Shown piece by piece: positions 53,259 through 62,327 of a DNA stretch of 64,000 bases. The notes under the pieces were generated by a model. The model was given only the letters and a program-made list of their open reading frames with translations, did no database searches and had not been told where the DNA came from. A program made the translations under genes and the position numbers. Position 1 is the first letter of the stretch; every line of letters starts with the position of its first letter. Source of the stretch: Glutamicibacter mishrai (GTDB taxonomy: Bacteria; Actinomycetota; Actinomycetes; Actinomycetales; Micrococcaceae); the NCBI RefSeq assembly GCF_012221945.1, contig NZ_CP032549.1, forward strand, positions 806,001 through 870,000, in the 5' to 3' direction.

Positions 53259-54281
53259 ATGAAGACTCCTAACTCCACGCCGATCACCGCCACCCGCTTG
53301 GCCCTTCGTTGGACCCTTGCCGCGGTGGCGGTGCTCGTTCTGGCTGTTGCCGGCATAATGATCGCCAATCGCACGCTGTTCTCCCCGGCCCACGAGGTCA
53401 AGGTCCTGCAGCGCCATCTCGCCAATGGCGAGGGCGCCCAAGCGCTGGGCCTGCTCAAGGCCCAGGTGCCGAAGGGTGACGCGGTGGCGCTGGACGGAGA
53501 GGTGCTCAAGCGCACCCAGTCAGGCATTACGGATTTCAGCACCGACAAGCCGCAGCCGGTTCAGCGCGATGGCGAACTGCGCACCGTAACCGCGCATTAC
53601 AAGGCCACAGGCGTGGATCAGCAGTCCACCTTCACGCTGCGCCATACCGGCAAGTCGTGGTTGTTCTTCGATCAGTGGGAGTTCGAGCCATCCACCCTGC
53701 CCACCGTGAAGATCAAAGCCAACACGGTCAATGAAGTCAGCGTGAACGAGCAGAAGATCCCGCTGGAGGCCGGGGTATCCACCCTTCCGGTCTTCTACCC
53801 ATCGGTGCTCGACGCCAGCTTCAGCACCAAGAACTTCGCCGCCGATACCCGTGGCGTGGTGGTGACCGCGCCGGCTGCTGATCCGGTGGAGATCGCTCTG
53901 AAAACCGAGCCGACCAAGGCCTTCATCTCCTCGATCAACTCCAAGGTCAAAAAGTACCTCGATGGCTGCGCCAGCCAGCAGGTCCTGATGCCTTCGGGCT
54001 GCCCCTTCGCGTACAACACCTCGGCCCGCGTTGATTCGTCGAGCATCAAATGGGACATCACCAAGTACCCGAAGATCGACGTCAGCTACTACAACGGCGC
54101 CTGGGTGCTCTCCCCGTTGACGACCAGCGCTTCGCTGACCTTGACCGAGCAGGACCTGCGCACCGGCGCCAAGGAAAAGAAGACCGTGAAGGACACCTAC
54201 TCCTTCACCGCGCAATTGACCACGAGCACCTCGGAGGTTTCGGTGGTTCCGGTGGCCGGCGGCGAGCAGGGCGCGCAGTAG
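53259..54281 (+). CDS. Hypothetical membrane-anchored extracellular protein
   Basis: I do not recognise a family with confidence. The 340-residue protein has a short cytoplasmic head, one transmembrane helix (about 18-38: LAAVAVLVLAVAGIMI) and a long outside part. That part contains repeated beta-rich stretches (FEPSTLPTVKIKANTVNEVSVNEQKIPLEAGVSTLPVFYPSVL) and two cysteines near CASQQVLMPSGCPFAYNTSARV, which could form a disulphide. The architecture is somewhat like TcaA-type envelope proteins. It follows the DUF853 gene by 63 bases on the same strand and meets the convergent MFS gene with no gap. Confidence 0.6.
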   Translation: MKTPNSTPITATRLALRWTLAAVAVLVLAVAGIMIANRTLFSPAHEVKVLQRHLANGEGAQALGLLKAQVPKGDAVALDGEVLKRTQSGITDFSTDKPQPVQRDGELRTVTAHYKATGVDQQSTFTLRHTGKSWLFFDQWEFEPSTLPTVKIKANTVNEVSVNEQKIPLEAGVSTLPVFYPSVLDASFSTKNFAADTRGVVVTAPAADPVEIALKTEPTKAFISSINSKVKKYLDGCASQQVLMPSGCPFAYNTSARVDSSSIKWDITKYPKIDVSYYNGAWVLSPLTTSASLTLTEQDLRTGAKEKKTVKDTYSFTAQLTTSTSEVSVVPVAGGEQGAQ

Positions 54282-55532
54282 CTAGCGTCCGAGCAGTTCG
54301 CGGAACTGGCTGCGCAGCGGCACCGCATTGGTCTTGAACTTCTGCCAGGTGAACAGCGCCAGCAAACTGGCACCCAAGGACAGCACCGCCCCGATGGATA
54401 CCGCCATCTGCGTTCCAAAGAGTTCGGCGAACCATCCCACCAGCGGCGAGCCTATCGGTGTTCCGCCCTGCACCACCATCAGGTACAGCGCCAGCACGCG
54501 GGCGCGATACTGCGAGGGCACCGACATCTGCACCATGGTGTTGCAGCTGTTAAGGAAGGTCAACGCGCCCAAGCCCACCGGGATGAGCATGATCGCGAAG
54601 AGCAGGTAATTGGGCATCCAGGCGCTGGCTAGCGCTGCCGCTCCGAAGAATACCCCGCCGCCGATCAGATAGCGCCAGCGAGGTGCCGAACGCCGGGCCG
54701 CAAGCAGCGCCCCGGCAAAGGTTCCCACCGCCATGATGCTGCCCAGGATTCCGTACTCCCCCGCGCCCACACCGTAGACTTCGGTGGCCATCAGCGCGTT
54801 GGTCAGCTGGAAGTTCAGGCCGAAGGTGCCGATGATGAAGGCCAGGAAGAAGATCAGCAGCAGGTCCTTGCGGCTCTTGACGTAGCGCAATCCTTCGCGC
54901 ACCTGGCCCTTGCCGCGGGCCACCGGTTTGGTCGGGTGCAATGCGTCCTTGCGCATGAACACCAGCGAGGTGATCACCGCCAGGAATGAGCCGCCGTTGA
55001 GCAGGAAGGCCGGCCCGGTGCCGACCAGGGCGATCACCGCCCCGGCGATGCCCGGCCCTGCCAGCCTGGCCAGGTTGAAGTTGGCACTGTTCAGCGCCAC
55101 GGCGTTGGCCAGGTGGGAGCCGGGGACGACTTCGGAGACGAAGGCCTGGCGGGCCGGGGCGTCGAAGGAGGCGCCGATGCCCAGCAATCCTGCCAGCACG
55201 TACACGTGCCAGAGCTCGGCGGTATCGGTGACCACCAGCAGCCCGAGGATCAGCGCGCACAGCCCCATGAAGCTCTGGGTCGCCATCAGCACGTGGCGCT
55301 TGTTGAAGCGGTCGGCGATCAGGCCCGCGTAGGGGGCCAGGAGAAGCACGGGGAGGAATTGCAGCCCGGTGGTGATGCCGGTGGCGACGGCGTCGTGGTT
55401 GGTCAGTTCGGTCAGCACCAGCCAGTCCTGGGCCACGCGCTGCATCCAGGTGCCGATATTGGAAACCAGTGCCCCAACGATCCACAGCCGGTAGTTGGGT
55501 ATTTCCAGCGCCCTGAACATCTTCGTAGCCAT
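54282..55532 (-). CDS. MFS transporter, EntS-like
   Basis: The 416-residue protein has twelve membrane segments and the MFS_3 (PF05977-like) pattern: IPNYRLWIVGALVSNIGTWMQRVAQDWLVL at the start, the motif-A-like loop AGLIADRFNKRHVLMATQ, then PARQAFVSEVVPGSHLANAVALNSANFNLARLAGPGIAG, strongly conserved in EntS-type exporters of siderophores and drugs. No siderophore synthesis gene is near. The start is ATG 55532; an in-frame ATG at 55613 would add 27 unconserved residues. The stop touches that of the convergent gene. Confidence 0.9.
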   Translation of the reverse strand: MATKMFRALEIPNYRLWIVGALVSNIGTWMQRVAQDWLVLTELTNHDAVATGITTGLQFLPVLLLAPYAGLIADRFNKRHVLMATQSFMGLCALILGLLVVTDTAELWHVYVLAGLLGIGASFDAPARQAFVSEVVPGSHLANAVALNSANFNLARLAGPGIAGAVIALVGTGPAFLLNGGSFLAVITSLVFMRKDALHPTKPVARGKGQVREGLRYVKSRKDLLLIFFLAFIIGTFGLNFQLTNALMATEVYGVGAGEYGILGSIMAVGTFAGALLAARRSAPRWRYLIGGGVFFGAAALASAWMPNYLLFAIMLIPVGLGALTFLNSCNTMVQMSVPSQYRARVLALYLMVVQGGTPIGSPLVGWFAELFGTQMAVSIGAVLSLGASLLALFTWQKFKTNAVPLRSQFRELLGR

Positions 55533-55583
55533 AACTTCTACCGGATCTCTCCGGTGCCTCCCGCACTTCAGTCTAATGCGGCA

Positions 55584-55622
55584 CAGCGGGGAATGCTGAG
55601 GTTTCCTCTGCATTCCCCGCTG
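55584..55622. terminator. Hairpin between thioredoxin/NHL gene and MFS gene
   Basis: A perfect 13-bp stem (arms 55584-55596 and 55610-55622, 13-base loop) lies between two minus-strand genes, 24 bases beyond the thioredoxin/NHL stop. It has no T-run. Confidence 0.65.
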
Positions 55623-55645
55623 TGAGGTTCATGGCAACGCGCGAG

Positions 55646-57550
55646 CTAGTTCACTCCGCGCAAATCGAGCAGCAGCTCGTTCTCGCCGTCGGCATCCAGC
55701 ACCACTGGGATGCCCCAGTCCTGCTGGTACAGGTGGCAGGCCGCGTGATCCGGGATCTCGCCGCCGGGCTCGCCATCACAGGCCGCCGCGCGGGCGGTAA
55801 TGTGCAGCACGCCGTCGGCCACCTCGGGGTTCAGCGTCAGGGTGCGGGTCAGGCCCACCGAGGTTCCGCCGCCATCAAGCAGCAGCTCTTCGGGGCTGGA
55901 GGAGATCTTCAGCTGGGTTGGGTCGCCCCAGCGGTCGTCGAGCTTCTGCCCCTTCGGAGCGGCAAAGCGCACGACGATCTCGTGGTTGCCGGCCTGGACC
56001 TTGGTCTTGGGGCGCTGGGTCTGGCTGGCACCCTCGTCGATCACCAAGGCCTCGGCAGGAATCGGGATGCGCACCAGCTGGTGGGTATTGGTCTCCACGA
56101 CCAGCAGCACCGGATCGCCATCCACGGAAGTGTCCACCAGCACGTCGGCTGGTTCCTTCAGCCCCTTGGCCAGGGTGGATACGGTCTTGGTGGCCGGGTC
56201 GAAGCGGCGCACGGCCCCGTTGTAGGAGTCGGCGATCGCGATCGAGCCATCAGGCAGGACTGCCACGCCCAGCGGGTGCTGCAGGCGAGCCTGCTGCGCT
56301 TCGCCGTCGCGGAAGCCGAAGTCGAACAGGCCGGTGCCGATCGCGGTGTTCACGCTCTTGGCTTCGCCGTCCTGGACTTCGATCCAGCGCAGTGCGCTGG
56401 TTTCCGAGTCGGCGATCCACACGTTCTCGCCCGAAAGCGCCAGGCCCGAGGACTGGGCGAACCAGGCCTCGTCGGGCTTGCCGTCGTTCAGGCCTTCCAG
56501 GCCGGTTCCGGCGAAGACCGAGACGGCAGAAGTGCGCGGGTCGAAAGCGAAAATCTGGTGGGTGCCGGCCATCGCGATGATGACCTTGCCCGATGGGTGG
56601 TAGAGCACATCCCACGGGGAGGAAAGCGAAATGTTCTTGGCGTCGGTGCCCAGATCGGTAGGCTGGGTTTCCTGCCGCGCGTTTTCCGAGTCCAGCAGGC
56701 GCTGCACGCCGTTGCCGGCCAGGGTGCCCACCGTGCCGGTGGACAGGTTGACCGAGCGCAGGCGGTGGTTGACGGTGTCGGCGACGACCACGTCGTAGCC
56801 CACCTCGGCGGCCAGCTCCGCAGGCAGCGCGGCCAGGCCCTGCAGCTCGTTGAACTGCGCGGTGTCAGCATCGCCGTCGGCGTAGCCCTTGGTGCCCGAG
56901 CCGATGGTGCGCACCACTTCGAAGCCGGCATCCAGTTCCACCAGGCGGTGGTGGCCGGAGTCGCCTACCAGGAAGTTGCCGTTGGCCAGGGCGATGGCCT
57001 TGCCCGGGAAGCGCAGGTCGCCTTCGCGGGCTTCGGGAGCCACGTAGGGGCCGTTGCCGCGGTGCAAGGTGCCCTTGGCCTCGTGCTCGGCGATCAGTTC
57101 TTCGACCAGAGAGCCCAGGCCCTGGGCGTGGCCTTCGCCGGAGAGGTGCGCGACGATGTAGCCTTCTGGGTCCAGCACCACCAGGGTTGGCCAGGCGCGG
57201 GCGCCGTAGGCCTGCCAGGTGACCAGCTCAGGATCATCGAGCACCGGGTGATGGATTTCATAGCGTTCCACGGCGGCGGCCAGCGCATCCGGGTCGGCTT
57301 CATGCTCGAATTTCGGCGAGTGGACACCCACGGTGACCAGCACGTCGGAGTACTGCTCCTCCAGCGGGCGCAGTTCGTCGAGCACATGCAGGCAGTTGAT
57401 GCAGCAGAAGGTCCAGAAGTCCAGGAGCACGATCTTGCCGCGCAGGGCTTCAAGGTCCAGCTGTTTACCGCCGGTATTCAGCCAGTTGCGGCCCAGCAGT
57501 TCGCTGGCGCGCACCTTGTAATTGGCGCGGACGGATTCGGTTGCGCTCAT
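55646..57550 (-). CDS. Thioredoxin-like domain fused to NHL-repeat propeller
   Basis: The 634-residue protein has an N-terminal thioredoxin-like domain (about 15-165) with the active-site stretch LDFWTFCCINCLHVLDELRPLEEQY, where the redox pair is CINC, preceded by another Cys. VGVHSPKFEHEADP and the cis-proline AYGARAWPTLVVLDPEG complete the fold. An NHL beta-propeller follows (about 190-500: KAIALANGNFLVGDSGHHRLVELD and similar repeats). No signal peptide is visible. Human NHLRC2 has the same domain order. The start is ATG 57550 with AAAGGA five bases upstream. Its substrate is unknown. It lies 126 bases downstream of the copper-cluster lipoprotein gene on the same strand. Confidence 0.9.
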   Translation of the reverse strand: MSATESVRANYKVRASELLGRNWLNTGGKQLDLEALRGKIVLLDFWTFCCINCLHVLDELRPLEEQYSDVLVTVGVHSPKFEHEADPDALAAAVERYEIHHPVLDDPELVTWQAYGARAWPTLVVLDPEGYIVAHLSGEGHAQGLGSLVEELIAEHEAKGTLHRGNGPYVAPEAREGDLRFPGKAIALANGNFLVGDSGHHRLVELDAGFEVVRTIGSGTKGYADGDADTAQFNELQGLAALPAELAAEVGYDVVVADTVNHRLRSVNLSTGTVGTLAGNGVQRLLDSENARQETQPTDLGTDAKNISLSSPWDVLYHPSGKVIIAMAGTHQIFAFDPRTSAVSVFAGTGLEGLNDGKPDEAWFAQSSGLALSGENVWIADSETSALRWIEVQDGEAKSVNTAIGTGLFDFGFRDGEAQQARLQHPLGVAVLPDGSIAIADSYNGAVRRFDPATKTVSTLAKGLKEPADVLVDTSVDGDPVLLVVETNTHQLVRIPIPAEALVIDEGASQTQRPKTKVQAGNHEIVVRFAAPKGQKLDDRWGDPTQLKISSSPEELLLDGGGTSVGLTRTLTLNPEVADGVLHITARAAACDGEPGGEIPDHAACHLYQQDWGIPVVLDADGENELLLDLRGVN

Positions 57551-57675
57551 GGTCATCCTTTCGCAAGTGCCGTGGCACGGCAGGTAGAACTTCATTATCG
57601 GCCACGGCCCGGTGCAGTACTAAACGGTGTTAAGGAACATTGAGGTGCAACAGGCCCCAGCCTGCTTCTATTCCG

Positions 57676-58419
57676 CTAGGGCAGCTGGGCGATGGCGGCG
57701 TCCATCACGCTGCCAGCCACCTTGTTGAACTTCGCATCCGACAGCGGGTTGGTGGAGAGGAAGGAGACCATCACCGCATACTCCTTGGTCGTCTTGATCA
57801 GCACCAGCGAATTCTGGGCGTACTGCCCATCGCGGCTGTAGTACAGTGCCGAATCCAGCGAGTCGACCTTGGGGTCTGAGAACTTCAGGGTCTCGGTGTA
57901 GTCCATCCCGTTGAGCTTGGCGGACTTGCACTGGTCCAGGATGGTGCGCACATTCTTGTTGTGCGATGCCACCGTGGCCGACCCGTCCTTGCCGAGCTTG
58001 GCCACTTCCACCGATCCGGTGATGGACTGGTTCTCGTTGGTGAAGTCGGTGCGGGCCGCTTCGGTGCCCAGCTGCACCGGCGACCAGTTCAGGTCGTTGA
58101 TCGGTGCCGAGCACTGGGCCGGCAGGACCACGATGTCCTTGAGCGTATCGGTGGGCGGGGTGGACAGCGCTTCGAGGTCCTTGCCCTGGATCTTGGCGCT
58201 GCTCGGGAAGCCCAGCTGGCTGGCCAGCACCGCGCCGGCGGTGGTGGCCACTTCGGCGGTGGTCAGATCCTGCGGCGATGCGCTGGGGCTCGGGCTGGCG
58301 GTGCCCTCGGCGGCGATCTTGTGGGTCTGGTCATCAGGCATTTGGGCCTCGGTGGACGAGCAGGCGCTCAGGGCCAGCGCGGCGCACAGGGCCAGGGAAA
58401 CGGTGAGTCGTTTAGGCAT
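57676..58419 (-). CDS. Putative lipoprotein of unknown function
   Basis: This 247-residue protein has a lipoprotein signal (LALCAALALSAC, lipid-bearing Cys near 20), a Ser/Pro-rich linker (GTASPSPSASPQ) and then one domain with two conserved-looking cysteines, VVLPAQCSAPIND and TILDQCKSAKLNGM. The shape of the domain is weakly like extracellular sensor domains of the PknH type, which is a guess. An ATG at 58569 is rejected because it lies in the upstream gene. The start overlaps the CopD-CtaG stop by eight bases, so it belongs to the copper operon. Confidence 0.7.
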   Translation of the reverse strand: MPKRLTVSLALCAALALSACSSTEAQMPDDQTHKIAAEGTASPSPSASPQDLTTAEVATTAGAVLASQLGFPSSAKIQGKDLEALSTPPTDTLKDIVVLPAQCSAPINDLNWSPVQLGTEAARTDFTNENQSITGSVEVAKLGKDGSATVASHNKNVRTILDQCKSAKLNGMDYTETLKFSDPKVDSLDSALYYSRDGQYAQNSLVLIKTTKEYAVMVSFLSTNPLSDAKFNKVAGSVMDAAIAQLP

Positions 58420-60466
58420 TCGGGTTCCTCTTATCGGCCTGGTTGTAGCGGGCGAACATCGCGTTGTAGGCTTCCAGCTCGGCGTCGTTGTCGCGATCGG
58501 CCTGCCGGTCATAGCGTTTGGTGTCCTTCTTGTCCTGCTTGAGCCAGGAGACGACCACCAGGATGGCAAGCACCAACGTGGGCACCTCGCCGATCGCCCA
58601 CATCGCCCCGGCTCCGACCACCTGGTCTTCCAGGGCTGTGCCGCCCCAAGTGCGGCCCATATTGCCGAAGTAGTCCGGGGCCAGCAGGGTTTCGGTGCTC
58701 ATCAGCGCCACGCCGAAGAAGGCGTGGAAGGCGACGGTGGCCAGCAGCACCACCAGTCGCATCGGGTAGGGGTAGCGCTTCGGGATCGGATCGGCATCCA
58801 CCAGCGAGAGCGCAAAGAGGTAGCCGGTGAGCAGGAAGTGCAGGTTCATCAGCTCGTGGCCCGCGTGGTAGAGCATGGCCGGTTCCAGGATCGGGGTGAA
58901 GTAGAAGACCACGATCGACCCGGCGAAGTTCACGGCCGCGAAAATCGGGTGCGTGATGACCTTGGAGTAGCGCGAATGCACCAGGAAGAGGATCCATTCG
59001 CGCGGGCCGCGGGTGTCGTCGGTGCGCGCCGGCAGCACCTGCAGCAGCAGGGTGATCGGGGTGCCGAGCACCAGGAAGATCGGCACGATCATGGTCAGCG
59101 ACATGTGGTCGACCATGTGGGTGGAGAACTGGATCTTGCCGTACACCGCCACGCCGCCGCTGGTCACGTAGAACAGCGCGAACAGGCCGATCAGCCAGCT
59201 GACCAGGCGCACCACGCTGGGCTTGTCCCCGCGCCGGGCCAGGGTGATGAAGGCCCAGAGGTAGGCGGCCAGCCCGAACAGGCACACGGCCACCCAGATC
59301 CAGTCCATCCGCCAGGTGGTGAACCAGCTGGCGGTATCCGGGGCCGGCGGCAGGTCGTAGCCGGTCAGCAGCCGCGCCGGGGTGGTTTGCGCCGGGGCCT
59401 CATCGGAGGTGGGAGGTGCGGTGCGCGCCAGCACGGCGGCCACCGACATCACCGAGGCCATCAGGACTACTTCGCCCAGCACGATCTGCCAGGCCGAACG
59501 CAGGGCGCTGTATTGCCCGGCCAACAGCTTCGGGATCACGAAGCGGCGGTGGGCCAGGCCCAGCAGGCCCAGCACCAGGGTGATCGCGAGCTTCACGATC
59601 ACCAGGGTGCCGTACGGGGTCAGCCACTGCTCCCAGCTGGTGATGCGGATGACCGCCGAGGCCAGGCCGGAGCCGATGATCAGGAATACCACGAACATCG
59701 CCAGCGCCGAATAGCGCTGCAGCACCACTCCGGCCAGCACCTGGCCGCGCTGGCGGCCGGGAGCTTGTCCGGTCAGCGTCGGGGCCAGCAGCGCCAGAAC
59801 GATGATCCCGCCGAACCACAGGACCACGGCCAGCAGGTGCAGGCCGATGGAGTTCACCGCGGCGAAGTGGTCATCTCCCCCGGCGGCGTGGCCGATGAAG
59901 GCCAGCGGCAGGATGCCGAACAGGGAGAAGAAGGCGGTGGCGCCCACCCCGGTCTTGGAGCGGACCGCCAGGGCCAGCGAGCTGACCACCGCGGCGATCA
60001 CCACCATCCAGGCCCACGCCCGGCCGGTGGTGATGGAAAGGATGTAGTCGAGGATGGCCGCAGAGTACTGCGCGTCCAAGTTGATCGGCAGCCCGGCCAG
60101 ATCCCAGAAGGTCAGCACCATCACGGACGCCGCCGACAGGGTCCACAGCACCGCCGAACCGGCAGCGATATTCATCGCGCGGGTGAAGGCCGGGTGGTCC
60201 CCGCCGGAGGCATCGCGGGTGACCTTGATGCTGCGCGGCAGGATCGCGGCGGCGAAGATCAGCGAGGCAATGGCCACTGACATGGACGAATGGTGGATCG
60301 CTCGGGCGATCGGCAGGCTCCAGCGCACAAAGGAGCCCGGGTCGGCCAATTCGGCCGGGCGGGCAATGCCGGTGAACATCACCGCGGCCAGGAAAACCAC
60401 CGCGGAAGCGAGCAGCCCGGGCAGGATGAAGCGGGTGACTGAAACCGTGCGCTGTGCTGTATCCAT
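58412..60466 (-). CDS. CopD domain fused to CtaG (caa3-type) copper assembly protein
   Basis: The 684-residue membrane protein fuses a CopD-like copper-transport module (about 1-345: IHHSSMSVAIASLIFAAAILPRS, then the CopD region VLWFGGIIVLALLAPTL) to a CtaG caa3 module (about 375-660: FSTHMVDHMSLTMIVPIFLVLGTPITLLLQVLPAR, FYFTPILEPAMLYHAGHELMNLHFLLTGYLFALSLVDADP). The His residues in HMVDHM and HAGHELMNLHF are likely copper ligands. Such fusions are common in actinobacteria and are placed in copper uptake and cytochrome oxidase assembly. It is fifth in the copper cluster and overlaps the lipoprotein start. Confidence 0.93.
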   Translation of the reverse strand: MDTAQRTVSVTRFILPGLLASAVVFLAAVMFTGIARPAELADPGSFVRWSLPIARAIHHSSMSVAIASLIFAAAILPRSIKVTRDASGGDHPAFTRAMNIAAGSAVLWTLSAASVMVLTFWDLAGLPINLDAQYSAAILDYILSITTGRAWAWMVVIAAVVSSLALAVRSKTGVGATAFFSLFGILPLAFIGHAAGGDDHFAAVNSIGLHLLAVVLWFGGIIVLALLAPTLTGQAPGRQRGQVLAGVVLQRYSALAMFVVFLIIGSGLASAVIRITSWEQWLTPYGTLVIVKLAITLVLGLLGLAHRRFVIPKLLAGQYSALRSAWQIVLGEVVLMASVMSVAAVLARTAPPTSDEAPAQTTPARLLTGYDLPPAPDTASWFTTWRMDWIWVAVCLFGLAAYLWAFITLARRGDKPSVVRLVSWLIGLFALFYVTSGGVAVYGKIQFSTHMVDHMSLTMIVPIFLVLGTPITLLLQVLPARTDDTRGPREWILFLVHSRYSKVITHPIFAAVNFAGSIVVFYFTPILEPAMLYHAGHELMNLHFLLTGYLFALSLVDADPIPKRYPYPMRLVVLLATVAFHAFFGVALMSTETLLAPDYFGNMGRTWGGTALEDQVVGAGAMWAIGEVPTLVLAILVVVSWLKQDKKDTKRYDRQADRDNDAELEAYNAMFARYNQADKRNPNA

Positions 60467-60524
60467 ATCCTTCTCATCATCTCATTTTTGCCCCGCCCCG
60501 TCAGGCCGGAAGGGGCCGTCCGCA

Positions 60525-60557
60525 CCCCGCTACGGCGCATCTCACACCGTGGCGGGG
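60525..60557 (-). terminator. Hairpin after the DyP peroxidase gene
   Basis: Arms 60525-60535 and 60547-60557 pair (one G-T) around an 11-base loop, just downstream of the minus-strand DyP gene and upstream of copD-ctaG. It may be a partial terminator. Confidence 0.5.
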
Positions 60558-60564
60558 CGCGGGC

Positions 60565-61731
60565 TTAGGGCAAGCCGATCAGCTGCTCGCCTAAATACAT
60601 GCCCTCCTCGATCCCCGGGAGGATCGCATAGAGAGCCGAACCCACGGCGGTGAGCCAGGTATTGAGCGCATCCGCGGCGGCCAGCCGATGCTGCACCGGA
60701 ATGAAGCTGGCCTGCGGATCGGCCTGGTAGCTGGCGAATAGCAGGCCGCTGCGTCCCGCATCCACGAAGTTGTAGCCCCGCCGATGGATGCTTTGCGCCG
60801 CATGGGCAGGCTTGGCCAGCGCAACGTGCGCATTGGCCGCGATGCTCGGCAGCCCCAGCCCGTTAACAGCAGCCAGATCCACCGGATCGTCCACGCTCTG
60901 GCCGGACAGCGGCGAGCCATCTGCTTGCCGCCGGCCCAGGGCGAAGTCCCGGCCGGAAACATCCACCTCGTCCCATCGGTCCAGGTCCATGTCGAAGCGG
61001 CGCAGCGCCAGCGTGGTGCCGTTGCCGACCCAGCTGTCGTCGAAGACCGCCTGCTCGCGCGCCTGGTCCTTGGGATTGTTGATCCCGTCCAGTTGCCCGA
61101 AAAGATTCCGGAAGGCCTCTTGGCCGGGCTTGGCGCGGATGAATCCGGACTGCACGAAGCGCCGTCTGGTCAGCGTTCGCAGGTTCTTGGATACCGCCCG
61201 CACCGCGTGCTGCAGCACCGTCGGATCCTGCGAACAGAACTGGATCAGCAGGTCCGTCTGCCCGTACCGCTCGTCGAGCTGGTCCCCGGCGAAGGCCGGC
61301 ATCGTGCCGATTTTTCCCTGCCCGATCACCTCGAGCAGGCTTTGGCCCACGCCCACGGTGATCGTCAGTTCGCTGGGGATCTGCGCCATTTCCGCTTCGG
61401 TGTCGGCCAGCACTCCGCGCCCGCTCGTCAAGCGCGAGGCGTCGTCGGTGATCATCTGCAGCAGCGAGCGCAGTTGGTCCTTGCGCGAGCCCTCGCGCCA
61501 GCTCAGATCCCATCCGGCGAACACCGCATGCTCCTGCTGCGCGTCGATGATTCCGGATTGGTAGCGTCCGTAGAACGGGCGATACCCCGGGGTGCTGACT
61601 GCCTGCGGCTCCTGGGCGCCGGCCGCGCGCAGACTGCCGGTGCCGAAGCCGGTGAGCAGCCCGCCTGCTGCTGCGGCAGCGGTGCTGCCCAGCAGCAGGC
61701 GGCGCGGAACATTAATGTCCGGCATGCTCAT
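60565..61731 (-). CDS. Dye-decolorizing (DyP-type) peroxidase, Tat-exported
   Basis: The 388-residue heme peroxidase starts with a twin-arginine signal (NVPRRLLLGSTAAAAAGGLLTGFGTGSLRAAGAQ). The DyP signature GxxDG appears as FGQLDGINNP near residue 220, giving the catalytic Asp. The heme-binding histidine and distal Arg fall in the C-terminal half; NFVDAGRSGLLFASYQADPQASFIPVQHRLAAADALN is the conserved tail. It is related to EfeB and Streptomyces DtpA. The start ATG 61731, with AAGGA eight bases upstream, overlaps the PCuAC gene by 20 bases. Location among copC, PCuAC and copD suggests a role in extracytoplasmic copper or iron handling. Confidence 0.92.
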   Translation of the reverse strand: MSMPDINVPRRLLLGSTAAAAAGGLLTGFGTGSLRAAGAQEPQAVSTPGYRPFYGRYQSGIIDAQQEHAVFAGWDLSWREGSRKDQLRSLLQMITDDASRLTSGRGVLADTEAEMAQIPSELTITVGVGQSLLEVIGQGKIGTMPAFAGDQLDERYGQTDLLIQFCSQDPTVLQHAVRAVSKNLRTLTRRRFVQSGFIRAKPGQEAFRNLFGQLDGINNPKDQAREQAVFDDSWVGNGTTLALRRFDMDLDRWDEVDVSGRDFALGRRQADGSPLSGQSVDDPVDLAAVNGLGLPSIAANAHVALAKPAHAAQSIHRRGYNFVDAGRSGLLFASYQADPQASFIPVQHRLAAADALNTWLTAVGSALYAILPGIEEGMYLGEQLIGLP

Positions 61732-62239
61732 CGTAGTTTTCCTTGGCGCCATCGAAGTTGCGGATCGCAAAATCCACTTCGGTGCTCGACCCATCGGAGA
61801 ATTCAAGGTCCAGCGTGGTGCTCTGGGCGGCCACCAGCGGCTTTTTCAGATCCATGAACATCAGGTGGTTTCCGCCAGGGGCCAGCACGACATCGGCGCC
61901 GGGCGCGATCACCAGATCGCCCTCCAGCTGCTTCATGCTCATGTCCTGCCCGCTGCCGGTCATCTCGTGCAGCTGGATCTCATCCCCGGCCGCGTTGCTG
62001 ACCTTATGCAGTTCCAAGGGGGTTTCGGAGTTGTTGTGCAGGGTTCCGAATGCCGCGCTCATCCCTGATTCTGCGGCTTTGGCCCAGGTATCGGTGGCGG
62101 TCAGCGCCTGGGCCTGCGTTTGATGCTGCGCGCCCTGCGCTGGCTTGGCACTGGGGGTGGCTTCCGGAGCGCCTTGCGCGCATCCGGTCAGCAGCAGTCC
62201 CACGCTGAGCACCAGAGCGGTAGTTGTTGAAGTTTTCAT
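61712..62239 (-). CDS. Copper chaperone PCu(A)C-type lipoprotein
   Basis: The 175-residue protein has a lipoprotein signal with lipobox LLTGC near residue 20 and a single PCu(A)C (DUF461) domain with the copper motif: HEM and MSM near residues 113-122, then GGNHLMFMDLKKPL near 147. The His/Met ligand set bound by Cu(I) is intact. It also ends in an extra His/Asp-rich stretch (YDEHAGH). Such proteins load copper into cytochrome oxidase or deliver copper to extracytoplasmic enzymes. The start is ATG 62239; the longer frame to 62365 is rejected because it covers the copC end. The DyP start lies inside this gene. Confidence 0.93.
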   Translation of the reverse strand: MKTSTTTALVLSVGLLLTGCAQGAPEATPSAKPAQGAQHQTQAQALTATDTWAKAAESGMSAAFGTLHNNSETPLELHKVSNAAGDEIQLHEMTGSGQDMSMKQLEGDLVIAPGADVVLAPGGNHLMFMDLKKPLVAAQSTTLDLEFSDGSSTEVDFAIRNFDGAKENYDEHAGH

Positions 62240-62280
62240 TCTCTCAAGCTTTCGTGGTGTGGGCACAAGATGTGCGGGCA

Positions 62281-62307
62281 CGCCAAAGGCCACGGTGGCC
62301 CTTGGCG
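62281..62307 (-). terminator. Intercistronic hairpin between copC and PCu(A)C gene
   Basis: Arms 62281-62291 and 62297-62307 pair with one mismatch around a 5-base loop in the 88-base gap between copC and the PCuAC gene. It is a candidate attenuator or mRNA stabiliser. Confidence 0.5.
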
Positions 62308-62327
62308 CACCGGAATAAAAGTGGCTG

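Noticed and set aside
55622-60280. Two very long plus-strand frames (673 and 789 codons) opposite the thioredoxin-NHL and copper genes
   Set aside because: Both overlie well-supported minus-strand genes with conserved catalytic motifs; the shadow peptides carry none.
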